Notes: generated by a model not told the origin, from the letters alone. Counted from the stretch's first letter, positions 21,731-33,800 are shown. The stretch: 64,000 nucleotides of DNA from Lineus longissimus (GCF_910592395.1 NC_088325.1:11534109-11598108); one strand, 5' to 3'. A program made the numbers and translations.

Positions 21731-22826
21731 GTAAGTCATGCAGTCAACCCTCCTTCCTCCTACTCACCCTGGGACTTCTCCTGGTGGAACTCTTACAAAG
21801 TACGTCATGCAGTCAACCTTCCTTTCTCCTACTCAGCCTCGGACCCCTCCTGGTGGAACTCTTACAAAGTAAGTCATGAAGCCAACCTTCCTTCCTCCTA
21901 CTCAGCCTGGGACCCCCTCCTGGTGGAACTCTTACAAATCTAAGTCATGAAGTCAACATTCCTTCCTCCTACTCAGCCTTGGACCCCTCCTGGTGAAACT
22001 CTTATAAAGTAAGTCATGTAGTCAACCTTCCTTCCTCCTACTCAGCCTTGGACCCCTCCTGGTGGAACTCTTACAAAGTAAGTCATGAAGTCAACCTTCC
22101 TTCCTCCTACTCAGCCTGGGATCCCTCCTGGTGGAACTCTTACAAAGTAAGTCATGAAGTCGACCTTCCTTCCTCATACTCAGCCTAGGACCCCTCCTGG
22201 TGGAACTCTTACAAAGTAAGTCATGAAGTCAAACTTCCTTTCTCCTACGCAGCCTCGGACCCCTCCTGGTGGAACTCTTACAAAGTAAGTCATGCAGTCA
22301 ACCTTCCTTCCTCCTACTCAGCCTGGGACTCCTCCTTGTGGAACTCGTACAAAGTAAGTCATGCAGAAAACCTTCCTTCCTCCTACTCAGCCTGGGACCC
22401 CTCTTTGTGGAACTCTTACAAAGTAAGTCATGAAGTCAACCTTCCTTCCCCCTACTCAGCCTGGGATCCCTCCTGGTGGAACTCTTACATGGTGAGTAAT
22501 GCAGTGGAACTCTTCTAAAGTAAGTTATGAAGTCAACCTTCCTTCCTCATACTCAGCCTGTGACCCCTCCTGGTGGAACTCTTACATGGTGAGTCATGCA
22601 GTCAAACACCCTCCCTCCTACTCGGCCTTGGACTCCTGTTGGTGCAACTCTTGTACATCATGTGCGGCCGACTTGCTTTCCTCCTACCAAGCCTGGGACT
22701 CCTTCTTGTGAAACACTTACCTGGTAAGTCATGCACTCAAACACCCTTCCTCATACTCGGCATTGGACTCCTCCTTGGTGCAATACTTACCTGGTTAGTC
22801 ATGCAGTCTACCTCTCTTCCTTAAAG
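21731..22826 (+). repeat. 69-bp signal-exon/donor tandem array, unit 2 (about 16 copies)
   Basis: Each unit repeats the end of the signal exon and the first part of intron 1: gtaagtcatgcagtcaacc, cttccttcctcctactcag, then cctgggacccctcctggtgg and aactcttacaaa before the next gtaagt. The period is 69 bp (23 codons) with occasional 1-3 bp indels. The outer units are more diverged than the inner ones. The array lies wholly inside intron 1. Read in the signal-peptide frame it gives FLLLSLGPLLVELLQ repeats. Confidence 0.92.
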
Positions 22827-22913
22827 CCTTGAGAATTAGCCCGCTACGTAAATGTGGATACCCAAATCAAATTTACAGGGGAATCTGCAGCTTCCCTGAA
22901 GGAAACAGCCAGC

Positions 22914-22951
22914 ATTATAAACATCGCATCTACAGATGCGATGTTTATAAT
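22914..22951. repeat. Perfect 18-bp-arm palindrome, unit 2 only
   Basis: attataaacatcgcatct, a 2-bp loop (ac), then its exact reverse complement. Units 3 and 4 have only the left arm (catcgcatctacag) followed by unrelated sequence. Confidence 0.9.
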
Positions 22952-23259
22952 CACATCACACAACAACATCACATGTATATGAAGTATAGCAACTTAGAAT
23001 TCGCCTGTATTAATAAGAAACACACTTCTATCATAAAATCGCCTAGTGGTCAGTACCAAAGCAGTGGTGTAGGGCAAGCAACAGGAATTTCGAGTACAAG
23101 AAGGAAACATCAACTTCTCTCCCATTAAGTTGAATTCTGAAACCTCAGATTTTGTCTGAGAGTTCTTCAAAGTGGGCATATGGATATTTATGTGTTATAG
23201 AGTGTCGTACCTCTCAATCTGTTTCTTGTGGATGTTGATTTGCTCAATTTTCTTTTCAG

Positions 23260-23586
23260 GTGCTCTTGGAATAACTCTAGAAAATAGCCTTAGTAATTCA
23301 AGTCCACGCCTCGGCGAAACGATAACGCTGAAGTGTAACATTGTTGATGGGACCGCCAGGAGTGTTGTATGGTACAAGGACAAATATTTCCCGCCAAAAG
23401 TACTTTTTTTGACGCACAATTGTATTGTTTTGGCAGACAAGTATAAATCAAGATTAAAACAATTTCAGTGTGATACGCATAATTATAATTTTCAATTAAG
23501 TGATGTTCAAATTTCGGACCACGGGGAATGGCTGTGTGAGGCAGATGGAGTAGCGGCCAAAACTGCGCTGCAATTAGATGTTTTAG
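23260..23586 (+). CDS. Exon encoding Ig1, unit 2
   Basis: 327 bp, phase 1 to 1. Same Ig1 framework (LKCNIV, VVWYKD, DHGEWLC) and the same extra Cys pair (THNC, FQCDT). The segment after WYKD (KYFPPKVLFL) is unlike unit 1 (RNDTRKTVYF) or units 3/4 (KTGNISQIIYL). The frame is again open upstream to ATG 23,190 with the hydrophobic ICFLWMLICSIFF stretch. Confidence 0.9.
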
Positions 23587-25481
23587 GTAAGTTGCTTAAA
23601 ATAGTCGATCAATCCATTCATAGAGCACTTCAGTGGTGGCAGCAAATCTGCTGGGTATTGCACTTTCATGGATTAAATCAAATTGGAAATTGAAAAACAC
23701 ACAAAAATCTTTCCAGGTTTTCAAAGGTGACTGAAGGAGGTAGCAACTATTACCTGGGAAAGATTCTAAGCAATTGAAGTTCGCCTTTTCGTGAAATAGC
23801 AGTTTTGGCATTGATATGATGACACTAACTTTTAAAATATTTTCGCCTCTGTATGAATGAAGCCTAATTTTTTCAAAATTCGAAATTAAAACACACGCAT
23901 GATATTGCCTGGGTGAGGGTTTTGTTGCGTATATCAAACATAGAATCTTGACCTCTGGTTCAAAATGGTCGATTGGACGGTCAAATAGGACAGCTCTGCT
24001 GTGGTCTTTTTGGTAAATGATTATGAAGTGCATCCATTGATAATGTTTACTTAATATTTACTAGATATATGTTTACTTAATGTTTACAAGATATAGAAAG
24101 TGTGATCATCTGAGCCCGAAAATGTCTCTTCCGAAATCTTTGCAAAATATCAAAAAAATAAAACGGTTCAAAGTTTAGTGGGTTACGTAAGAGTGAGGAA
24201 GTCTTTCTTGGTTGGTTGCAGTGGAATTGCGCCTTCATCTGAGATGTTTTAGTGTTGGATTTTCTATGGTCTTACGGCAATTTGTGTTCAAAAATAGGAT
24301 TTTGAATCCCCGAGAAAACGGAAATGGGGGTACTTTTTCAGAAAGATTTCTTGCAAATCGTCCTACACGCTGGGTAGCGCACAATGACGCGACAATGACG
24401 CACCTACGACACTAATTTAGGTATGAAAATTCTGATTTGGACTGTATCTATCTTATTTTACCTTGTGTTCAGTATAAAAACTCAAAAATAATGAAAATGA
24501 TACGAAATAAATAGGTTAAAAAGGCTACGGTGATTTCTTACAAAGAAGTCTCCAAAAAGAGGTTTAAAAGTTAGATTGCAATTTTAGGATGACCCCCCCC
24601 CCCCCCCCGATTAATTTTGCTGAGTGAGCATGGGCCCCGGAGGCTCACCAGGGGGAAACGTGTCATTTTCACGGAGACAGAAATATAACTTTTTAGCATG
24701 TGATTATCGGGTCATATGACAAGAGTCACGCGGCAGTCATTCCTTTACCATTGTGTTTTCTCTCCTTGGCGATTTGCCGATGAGAAGAGGCTTTCTTCCA
24801 ATTGAGGCTTACTCCAAATTTATGACTACATGTAAACACCCATTAATAACAAGTATACTTAATAATAACCACATACATGGCCCGTAGCTTTCAAGGGGCC
24901 CGGAATGTTTGTATAATTAGCAAAATGGGGACTTTGTTTTCGTAGTAACCATTATTGCTGGTAATTATACCGACTGTTTATCACTTTCAGCAGTGATATC
25001 ATCGCAAATTATGCTCAATCTTTGGTTGGCTTTGTCATTTAGGGTTGTGGTTGGGGTTGTGAGAGGAATGTCAAAAGTGGTTGATTTTGGCAACATAAAA
25101 TGTGCAGGAGCCATGCTGAATATAGGGTGTTGACGTACTCCTGATTCTAACTCTTATTTGTTAGTATCCGACGGGATACACTGATGAGTGCAAAATATAA
25201 ATGTGCTCAAGACACAAACAGTTTGAAATGCTGTATGTTCGTTTTCCTTGTTGTTTGTAGTGATTTTTAAGCTACTAGTAAATAGATGACCTGGATGTCA
25301 GAAAAACTCTGCGGGCGACTGATTAGAGCACGAGTTAGTAAATGACTTCAAGGGTAAACGATGGTAAAGTAAAATAAATAAAATATCTCATTTATATCCT
25401 CGTGCCTAAAAGCAGAACGAGCGAGCCTCTTGCTTAATTTAAGTTTGATGATATCTGACCAGTGACTCCATCTATTTGCAG
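23587..25481 (+). other. Intron with deletion scar of Ig2/Ig3, unit 2
   Basis: About 1.9 kb. Near 24,050-24,100 the sequence passes from intron-2 sequence (matching unit 1 at about 3,890) to intron-4 sequence (matching about 5,015), so Ig2 and Ig3 are gone. A short duplicated word (tgtttacttaat) lies at the joint. A C-run is at 24,594-24,608. Confidence 0.75.
24594..24608. repeat. Poly(C) run, unit 2
   Basis: About 15 C at the position of the 26-C run in unit 1. Confidence 0.9.
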
Positions 25482-25775
25482 TTCCACACAACGTTCAAGT
25501 CAAAGTCAGCAAGACGACGGTAAATGAACATGAATTTGTGCGTTTTGAGTGCGACACCAGTGGGGGCAACCCAGAGCTCGTCAAGCGGTACCAGTGGCTC
25601 TGGAAGAACAGTGGCTCCACCAAGGAACAGGTCATCCAGGACACCGAAACCACCACACAGAATGGAAAGTATTTGGAGTTCACGCGTATCCCATACGATG
25701 AGAGTGGGACATACTCTTGTAAGGCTTGGAACGATGGTGGAATGGGACAGGCGTCGACAGCCCTTAATGTACAAT
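25482..25775 (+). CDS. Exon encoding Ig4, unit 2
   Basis: 294 bp, phase 1 to 1, nearly identical to 6,277-6,570. Core residues present: FECDTSGG, YQWLWKNSG, YDESGTYSCKAW. In this gene it follows Ig1 directly. Confidence 0.9.
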
Positions 25776-26218
25776 GTAAGTTTGTTTTGGCTTTCTTCAT
25801 AAGGTCTGACAAAGGATTTCACAGAATTTAAAATAGTGAATATTGGTTTGTGTCGAAACCGAAGTGATTTATAGATATGTAACCGCCCCAATTAAAATTG
25901 TGAATCTCTTATTTTTGGCAGATTTTGCAGTAACCTAGATTTGCGAAAATAATATCTGCAACACAAATTTCATTGAAAAAAAAGTGAATATTTGCCAGAG
26001 CTAAAAATATTTTTACCTTTTTTCGTCTCTTTTTTCAATATGCTACAAGCGCCTACTTTTGTTAGAGCAGGTCACCTATCAGCAATGCGACACGTGTTGA
26101 AGACAATTATACATTTATCTAGACAGAATGAATAGAGGCACCAACACTGTAGCACTCCTGCACTAATTACTTGTAAATAACTTAAACTAACCATGCTCAA
26201 CATTTCTTTCTCCCACAG

Positions 26219-26521
26219 ACTCTCCAAGGATAGACCCGGAAGCGAAAATGAAATATGATGTGGCGGGCGAAATTGGCAAGGAGGCAATGTTTAAACTGTT
26301 CATCGTCGCAAACCCAACTCCAACCACAACTGGTTACACCTGGTCCAAGGATGGCAAAGTCCTATCGAGAACATCACCGGATTATGAAATAACTTCCTGG
26401 CCAACATCCAGCGAGTTGAAAATCAAGGACGTCAAATCCTTGGATTATACCAACTATTCCTGTTCGGTTAAAACGAGTGCATTCGAAGCCAAGATTTTCA
26501 ACTTCATGCTTAACAAAGCAG
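26219..26521 (+). CDS. Exon encoding Ig5 (first Cys missing), unit 2
   Basis: 303 bp, phase 1 to 1. As in unit 1 the first core Cys is absent (MFKLFIVA); YTWSKDG and YTNYSCSVK are kept. Confidence 0.85.
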
Positions 26522-27052
26522 GTAAGCTCCTCTGACGGATTCCCAAAGCAGGTTTAAATTTCTACAATGCAGACACCTTTATCCAGCAAATTTCACTCTA
26601 AAGTAGCTAGAATTGCCATGACTAATATCAATCAGGTTGAGCTAAAAAATGTTGGCCAAACCCCGTCTTCGTCTTGGTTTTGGTCTATGTTTTAGCTCCG
26701 TTCCTGTTCATCTACGTATGTTTCCAGGATAATATGCTTAGATGTATCACATGCATCTGCTTGAATTGCCATGACATTTCTGCCAGATTTCATTGAATTT
26801 GGATGTGTTTTCCATGTTGAGGAGTGAAAATGACACCCCCTCCTCTAGATGCCAGATTCCTTAGAGGGGGATGGATTGCTCTGCAGCTGAAGTTTTAACC
26901 TTGAAGAATTCTTTCTGATTACATCCCCCGCTCTAGTCGATACTCTCCCAGTGTGGGGGGGGGGGGGGGGGGTCACAGTTTTAAAGAACAATATTTTGAT
27001 ATTCATTCGTTAATGAGGATGTTGTTAGTCACAACTTACTCTTATTTTACAG
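26522..27052 (+). other. Intron between Ig5 and stalk, unit 2
   Basis: Contains the short hairpin at about 26,639-26,699 and a G-run near 26,947-26,963. No coding sequence. Confidence 0.6.
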
Positions 27053-27100
27053 CGTCCAACACAAGTGACTTAAGCAATAGTGTATTAGTAAACACCACAG
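27053..27100 (+). CDS. Stalk mini-exon a, unit 2
   Basis: 48 bp, cttattttacag|cgtcc .. caccacag|gtgagt, phase 1 to 1. It encodes ASNTSDLSNSVLVNTT(G), rich in Ser, Thr and Asn with Asn-X-Thr sites, typical of a glycosylated stalk next to the membrane. Confidence 0.75.
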
Positions 27101-27310
27101 GTGAGTAGTTGTTTTGTGTCCGCTTGTTGACAGGCTTTCAATAAATTATATTGAAAGACTCTTGTGTAACTGAACTGTGCTATGTGTGAGATCAAATCAT
27201 TGATAGTATGGTTACATACTAAGACACAGGTCACAGTTTTAAAGAACAATATTTTGATATTCATTCGTTAATGAGGATTTTGTTAGTCACAACTTACTCT
27301 TATTTTACAG

Positions 27311-27358
27311 CGTCCAACACAAGTGACTTAAGCAATGGTGTATTAGCAAACACCAAAG
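27311..27358 (+). CDS. Stalk mini-exon b, unit 2
   Basis: Second 48-bp copy, 258 bp downstream of the first. The flanking intron is duplicated with it (from 'cacagttttaaagaac' on). It encodes ASNTSDLSNGVLANTK. Alternative inclusion would change stalk length by 16 residues. Confidence 0.72.
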
Positions 27359-28413
27359 GTGAGTAGTTGTTTTGTGTCCGCTTGTTGACAGGCTTTCAAT
27401 GAATTATATTGAAAGACTCTGGTGTAACTGAACTGCGCTATATGTGAGATCAAATCATTGATAGTATGGTTACATACTAGGACCAAGGATCTGTTGAAAG
27501 AATTTAACATGCCACATACTCTAAAACCTTTTATTGTTGCAAGCTAAATATTTTGAGAAACAAGCGTGTAATTTATACAGGCGGCTTGGCCAAATTTACT
27601 GTAATTTACAGAATGATGTGCGATATCTCGCTAAATCTTACGATTGTCAACTGGTGCTAGACCAATTGACAAGAAAATTGGGAATTGATAATTGAAATCA
27701 ACAAGAATAAATGTGCGCATTTTTGTGCAAACTTGTCTTAGGAATTATACAGGTCAGCCAGAGTGCGGTCAGGATTCTGAACAAGGCAGTAGTCAAATCG
27801 GCGGATGACCATGCAGGCAAAATATCGTTTTAGCACCAAGTCGAAATTCAGGACGTGTTGGGCCAGTGTGATTAACATTAGACCACCAGAACTCCTTGAA
27901 CTACTGCTTTTATAACTCAGGTGCCGGGCTTAGATGGCAGCACCGTCTATTACCTTTGGCCAGCTATTCATACGAAAAAAACACGCGATATCGGGATGTT
28001 AATACGATAAAACACACGAAAAACACATTTGCGTTGAAAATATTGATTGGAGACGTAATGGCTTCAATGGTAAAATCTACATGCACATACGAAAGATCGG
28101 TTAAGGCGGTGGTAGACATAAAGATACATTTACCAGTTCTAGTATTAATCTGTAGATGGAGAGAGTAAATCTGCCTGAGAGCTGTTCTGTGTAGGTTGGT
28201 TCAATACCTTGCACTGGCACGCTGGCACTGTCTGCCACTGGACCTAGGATGCATCCCAAAATGGTCTGCAGTCAACCGAAATTTATATGAAATCGGACTG
28301 CTGTCTGCCATCATCAAGGGCCGTGACAGACTCTATGCCTTGGCCTACTTACATAAGTTAGTGCATTTTATCGTTAGTTGTATTTATAAATCTTAAAATA
28401 ATTTATTTTACAG
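27359..28413 (+). other. Intron before TM B, unit 2
   Basis: 1.06 kb. A block at about 27,735-27,850 is conserved in all four units. At about 27,852 ('attcagga') units 2 and 3 leave the sequence shared with units 1 and 4, marking the switch from type A to type B 3' modules. No exon could be defined in the conserved block. Confidence 0.55.
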
Positions 28414-28492
28414 TTGCTATATATTTTGGTGTCGGCCTAATTGGCGCAATCATATTAATGACAACAGTCGTCCTTTTGGCAGTTGCTAGATG
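28414..28492 (+). CDS. Transmembrane exon, type B, unit 2
   Basis: 79 bp, ttttacag|ttgc .. gctagatg|gtaagc, phase 1 to 2. It encodes a hydrophobic helix (YFGVGLIGAIILMTTVVLLA) followed by ARW. The codon TG|G (Trp) is completed by the next exon, whose basic start (KRRLKKKW) acts as stop-transfer. Unrelated in sequence to TM A. Confidence 0.85.
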
Positions 28493-29037
28493 GTAAGCAT
28501 TAAAATTGGTTGTTAATTATTTGCCTAGGCCTCTTCACATCATGTCATAAACCATGAATAATTGATCACATGTTTGTTCAACTTTTCTCGCAAAATATCA
28601 TATGATTTGGTTTTACGTACCATATTCGGTGATTCCAATTAACACACTGGCCACTTATGTACGTGGAGGTATTATTGATTGGTATCGTAGTAGGCCTGTG
28701 GTATGCATATCGCCTCATATTCAATTGATACAATTTTACATTGATTATTTCGTAAGGTATAATATCGATTGTATCGACTCAGAATAGAAAAAACCAAGAT
28801 ACTGATGTAGAGTAGAACCTTAGCAGACATCTCACTATTAAGGTCACCTTGTCTACTTAGGACACTTATTTTGCTCTCAAATTGGGTGTCTTCAATTCAA
28901 TTTGATCTATCTAATGATCAGGACACCTCTGTAGTAAGGACAGCACCTGTCAGTCCCGAGGGTGTCTATAATAGAGATTCTACCGTATGTAGTAGTAATG
29001 CTGTTTATTTACAAGGTCATTTGTTTTGCTTACACAG
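28493..29037 (+). other. Intron between TM B and tail B, unit 2
   Basis: 545 bp, gtaagc..cttacacag, AT-rich. No feature recognised. Confidence 0.6.
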
Positions 29038-29581
29038 GAAACGTCGACTGAAAAAGAAATGGTCTAAAAAATTTAATCGACCTGCAAATGACAGTAATGA
29101 CGATGCTGCAAGAAATGAATTGACACCAATCAAGAAACGCCCTGATCATACATACGCCAACATTGACCCTGATTGCTTTAATGACGCACCCTCTCACTCA
29201 AAACGCACAACGGATAAATATCCCGCAAAGCCAATGGTTAAAAGGCCCCCCGTTTCAGTTCGTTTTGATGAGGATAAAGAGCCCGCGTGCTCAGAAGATA
29301 TCTTGGACGTAGATTCATATGACTACGTAGACAATGAGTGGCAGAGTAATGCAACGGGCTCAGATTACAGCTCTGTTCCCGCTTGCCGGACAAGTCAGGC
29401 GACGTTGCCTCAGGTTGCCTCGGCACTGATACATGTTCATGTTCACCAGACGAATCAACCGGATGAGGACGGTCAACAGTCACTTTATGAGCATCTAAAA
29501 CCAGTGTCCAAAAGTGATTATTTAGATTTCAGGGGGCTCAGTGCGGAAGAATTGAGACCACGAGTTTTATTAAAGGTATAA
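29038..29581 (+). CDS. Cytoplasmic tail B exon, unit 2
   Basis: 544 bp ending in TAA, about 181 residues. A Lys/Arg-rich start is followed by an acidic, Tyr-containing tail: HTYANID (Y-x-N), SYDYVDNEW, SDYSSV (matches SxYxx[VIL], ITIM form), SLYEHL (ITIM form) and SDYLDF. Phosphorylation of such tyrosines would recruit SH2 proteins, so inhibitory or adaptor signalling is inferred. The stop lies within 'aaggtataa'; a donor at AAG|GTATAA is possible but not needed. Confidence 0.85.
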
Positions 29582-32026
29582 CGTTCTTTCTCTGACTCTT
29601 TTTAGTGTAATGAAACCTTTGGAAGACCCCTCGATTCATGAGGCAAAATAACATGGCAAGCTCAAAGCGGGGACAAATGTTTATGCTGTTTCATTAAAAT
29701 ATGCCAACGTATTAAAAAGAATGGTGTATCCAGGCTGCTGTATTGGTAGCAACATATTATCATTGGCAAGAACATTGTACTCCATAATTCTCACCATTGT
29801 AACCATCGCGTGCCGAACATCCACTCGTCAGCAAAAATAATACGGGATCAAATTAGTATGGTTTTATCAAAATCTGGTGAATATATTCAACTGAAATATA
29901 TTTCAAGTATTGAGTGTATGCTGATTTACACGGTGATGATGTGACAAATGGAAATAATTTCCACCCGCAAATCTGCGCTAGGGAGCTGAAACCTTGGGAC
30001 ACCCTAATCTGAGAGCCAAGAGCCAAGAGCCTAGACTCTATTTTAAGAGCCAAGTGCCACCAGGAAAGCCACGAGCAAAGAAAAAATACCGGCGAATCAA
30101 TATAATTATTATTTTGGGGAGTACGAAGCCCACAGGTACGTACTTATGAATAACGTTTTTTGTAACCGTTGATGACGTTGTAACCATTTTTTATCGTGCT
30201 ATCGTTACGTTGCCTGTACAACACGGTGTACATTGTGCCTGCACTTCATACACTCTGTACAATCACACGTGTTTATCATTCGGGCCGTCAAAAATGGATC
30301 CGGATGGGGATGTCAGCTTCGAGACGAATATTAGCAACAAGTTTGAATGTTTACATTGTTTAACTCAAAGATGCGCGCCTTAGAGTTTTTAATTCTATGC
30401 TGTGGCTCGGTGCAGTTGAGGGGCAAAAACGTTTTGGGCATGCGCAAAAGAACTATTCTGATATTCAGATACTTCCTGACGTAACCAGTGCGTCTTCCAA
30501 AGCCGGATGCTGAATTTAGCTCGTCCCCGTTGGCTGCGAAAGCTCGTTACAGGGCGGCCCATAACAACTTCTTTGCCCTCTCTTGGGGACCTGATTTAGA
30601 AAAGGGAATTGATATCACTCAAAAATATCAAATGTATATACATGTATTCAGATGGCGGAGAATTGAAGCAGTGAGAGTGTACATGTAGGACTGCCTCGCC
30701 GTGTAGTTGGCGCAGTGATAGACAAGAACGTACGCCTATCTGTCCTGTAAGTGCAGAATTCACGCCCGCGTTATGTAGCCCTATCGAAATTACGTATGAA
30801 ATTTCCCATCCTGTACAATTTTGAAAGGTGAAATCAAAACAATTCTTCCCAATAACTTCTCATTCAAGTAACATTTAGATGTAAAACAGTGTCCCTATCG
30901 CATATCACACATTGGGAATATGCAAGATCTGAAAACACCACGCGTAACAACGATACGGATACGCAATACGGGCATGAATTTTGAACTTGCCGAAAGTCCC
31001 TAATACTGGAAGGGAGACGAGTTGGGGTGATTAGCATTATCTATTGAACAGGTGGGTGTATGGCCAGGGGGATGGAGCATGGTCTCCTGGCCTTCGGCAT
31101 CAAATCAGGACGGATGCTGCATATGGCACGCATCCGAACATAAATGAGAATGTGTGCCTGCGTGATGTTACACGTTGCTTCGAGTTGATTTCACCGGGAT
31201 TGAAAGAAACTAAAAACGATAGATTACAACAAGCCTGTGGAGCTCTGACACTAACGTTCGATACGCTATTAGCGTTGTTCTCATCCCCGCGGTAGGCACA
31301 ATGATGTTGTTTTCTTCGGAGGTTTACTACTCCACGTTCCACTTCTAGTTTCCTCTTATTCTGTGATGAAATAGACGTGGGCTCGTTTTATCGTTGTCTG
31401 CATGTGCTCTGTAGATTTGGGTAGATGATATCATCGTGGCAGAGCCAGCACAGCAGGATGCAAGATCTCGCACTCCCAGACCAGAAATTGATTGATTAAG
31501 ATAACAATACGGGTTTCTCACAACGCCTTCCCCAGCAGTCAAAAGGAAAAACATCGTTGATGATTTCTTATCGCTGAAAATGTCTTTAGCGCTGATAAGC
31601 CGTAATTTTGACAAATATCATAGTTTTTACTTGTACTATTTTCAGCATAATTAGCACTCCGCACAACTTTTTATTACATGAGTTCCGTTTCTTTCCATAT
31701 TTGAGTTAGCGAGTGTCCTAATAAGCATGCTTATTATGAAAAAACCTTCTGTGACGTCACTCTGTTTCTGCCTTATCTTGTTTTTTGGTTTTACACTCCA
31801 CTCAAAAGAGAATTGTACATAAACTCAACTTGCAAAGGTTTTCAGCGAAATATAATTTCATTCCTCATGATTCTATTAAATGGTCAAAATGTGTTGTTGG
31901 CCATTTCCTCTAAAGAATTCATACCGAACTGGTGGTAAAGGGAAAGGGTCAAGCTGAAAAACAGGGCGAAACACAAGCGGCAGCGGAGGCTTAGGGTAAA
32001 TGTCAGCTCAACCCCATACCCAAGTA
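29582..32026. other. 3' flank of unit 2 (shared with unit 3)
   Basis: About 2.4 kb, nearly identical to 47,648-49,984. An ATTAAA at 29,693 may serve polyadenylation. It contains repeated 'gagccaagagcc' near 30,010 and several short open frames (30,488-30,688; 31,044-31,295) kept in both units, without recognisable domains. The unit-end block lies at 31,440-31,616. No confident gene. Confidence 0.5.
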
Positions 32027-33149
32027 GTTGTTGGTGACGCAACCAATACCGACTATACAGATTTTGCACCGATAGTGAAAATCATCAGCCTTTTGTGGTC
32101 AGTCCTGTGTCTGAATACTCCACTTTCACACTTTCCTGGGCCCTTGCGTGCTGAATTTGTAGGCCCTTGTTTTTGGCCTCAGTTTGAATTGTCAGAAAGG
32201 TTCAAACGAAGATATCGGAGGCCATTGGAGGCACGGGCTTTTCTCCCGAAATTTCAAAATTATGCTTTAATTCTGGTAAGAAAACATCTTAAATTCTCTC
32301 TTGTTATAGAGTGTGAGGTAAAGTAGACATGTTTGAAAGTTAAGTAGCGCGCCCATTGTGGTGTCATTTTTGTCCAGCAATATTCAAATTCACTCCTCAA
32401 CATGTGCACACAGATGGTACTGGCGGGCAGCACATCGTCTGTTGGCAAGTCCTTGACTGTAATTAGTGCAAGCACCGAGTCCCAAGAATGGATCTGATAA
32501 GGAGAGGGTGTCTTACAAAGTCATGGAAAATCCCATCGTCATTTCTGTGTACTCAGATTCAAGAGTTGCTTCACATGAGGGACTCGGGTGATAGATTCGT
32601 AGCGGCCGAGGAGATCAATGAGATATTAGACTATTTATGTACATCTTAGGTGACTTCCTCGGTTGATGGGATTCTACCGCTGGAGTGCCTCATGTACAAC
32701 TAAATTATATGTCCTCATTTTGTATCGATATTTTGTCAAACTTGTTACAGCACTGTATATATTTCAACACCATGCACCTCTGATTGTACCTAGTACGAAA
32801 ATAAATATATATAATAATAGCTTTGGTGAGAATCAACATATTACGTAACTTGGCCACCTCACGGCGGATTACCAAAGAAAGAACATTGTTCATAACGAAA
32901 AAACCTCACCGTTGCAGTTTCTATAGTTGTGTAAATAAGAATACATGCAAACACTAAGAAAAAAAGGTTTTTGAGTTTTTCGACTAACAGAAAGATGCAC
33001 CTCGTTGAATTTAGCGAAATGGAAAAAAAGAGGCTGGGCAACCTAAGAGGTCTTTGAGCATCCCAGACACCATTCTGCTTTTTTAATTGCACCTACACAC
33101 ACCTCCGGGTGCTTATTTGCGTTGGCCAGAACTTTCCAGGAGCACGATT

Positions 33150-33315
33150 TGACGTCACTCCAATCACAAATAGAATTTCTCGCAGAGCAGAATTAAGACC
33201 AATGAAACCATAGGAACCCTACGTCGTTCGTAATTACTGATGGTCCATGAAAAAGAAATGGACCTCCATCCGCGTTGTACGTCATGATATGCAATGCATT
33301 GTCCTTCCATATATA
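33150..33315 (+). promoter_or_regulatory. Candidate promoter, unit 3
   Basis: TGACGTCA 33,150-33,157, CCAAT 33,160-33,164 and TATATA 33,310-33,315, same spacing as units 1 and 2. Confidence 0.35.
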
Positions 33316-33625
33316 GCATCAACCAACGTTTGAATGACAGTTTAGAGACTGCGCCACCGACTCTGAATGGTCTGGCATCCATAATGAAGCAATGACAGGT
33401 TCTGTCATCATTTGGCACGAGATCAATTGCAAAGTCGCTGATATTTGATGATCCTATCAAATATTTCCTATTTTTGGAGTAGGGTGTACATACCATGATT
33501 TGTGTCCTACCACGAGACCTACACACGGCGAAATTAGTCGGCAGGGATTGGTGATCCACTCTGCAAGGCGGCTTTGCGACGTGATGATCATTTTCCATCC
33601 AGAGGTGAGTTTCCGTGTGAGTCAT
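33164..33625 (-). other. Antisense 153-codon frame, unit 3, coding doubtful
   Basis: Counterpart of 566-1027; same length, no recognised domain. Confidence 0.15.
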
Positions 33626-33800
33626 GTGTAAAATCCTTGTGTTTGAGATTGTAATCCACCACTAGACCTACATAGGGCGAAATTAGTCGGCAGGGATTGG
33701 TGATCCACTCTGCAAGGCGGCTTTGCGACGTGATGATCATTTTCCATCCAGGGGTGAGTTTCCGTGTGAGACATGTGTAAAATCCTTGGGTTTGATATTT
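33505..33800. repeat. 149-bp direct duplication, unit 3
   Basis: Two copies, as in the other units. Confidence 0.7.

Larger units (their letters stand above)
21655..29581 (+). other. Gene model, unit 2: three-Ig receptor with tail B
   Basis: Exons are 21655-21730 (signal), 23260-23586 (Ig1), 25482-25775 (Ig4), 26219-26521 (Ig5), 27053-27100 and 27311-27358 (stalk), 28414-28492 (TM B) and 29038-29581 (tail B, stop TAA). All joins are phase 1 until TM B, which leaves in phase 2. This is the most complete gene in the window and the best candidate for a working receptor. Either or both stalk exons may be included without changing the frame. Confidence 0.78.
18183..32026 (+). repeat. Tandem segment, unit 2 (three-Ig receptor, tail B)
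   Basis: 13.8 kb from 'ttgttggtgacgcaacgg' to the start of unit 3. Same block order as unit 1, with the signal exon and a short 69-bp array present, Ig2 and Ig3 deleted, and a different 3' module (tail B). Confidence 0.85.

Noticed and set aside
30488-30688. Small conserved genes in the 3' flanks of units 2 and 3
   Set aside because: Conservation is no higher than for the surrounding flank, and no domains are recognised.
32000-32326. Open frame over the unit-start block
   Set aside because: Not kept open in equal length in the other units, no recognisable domain, no splice logic.
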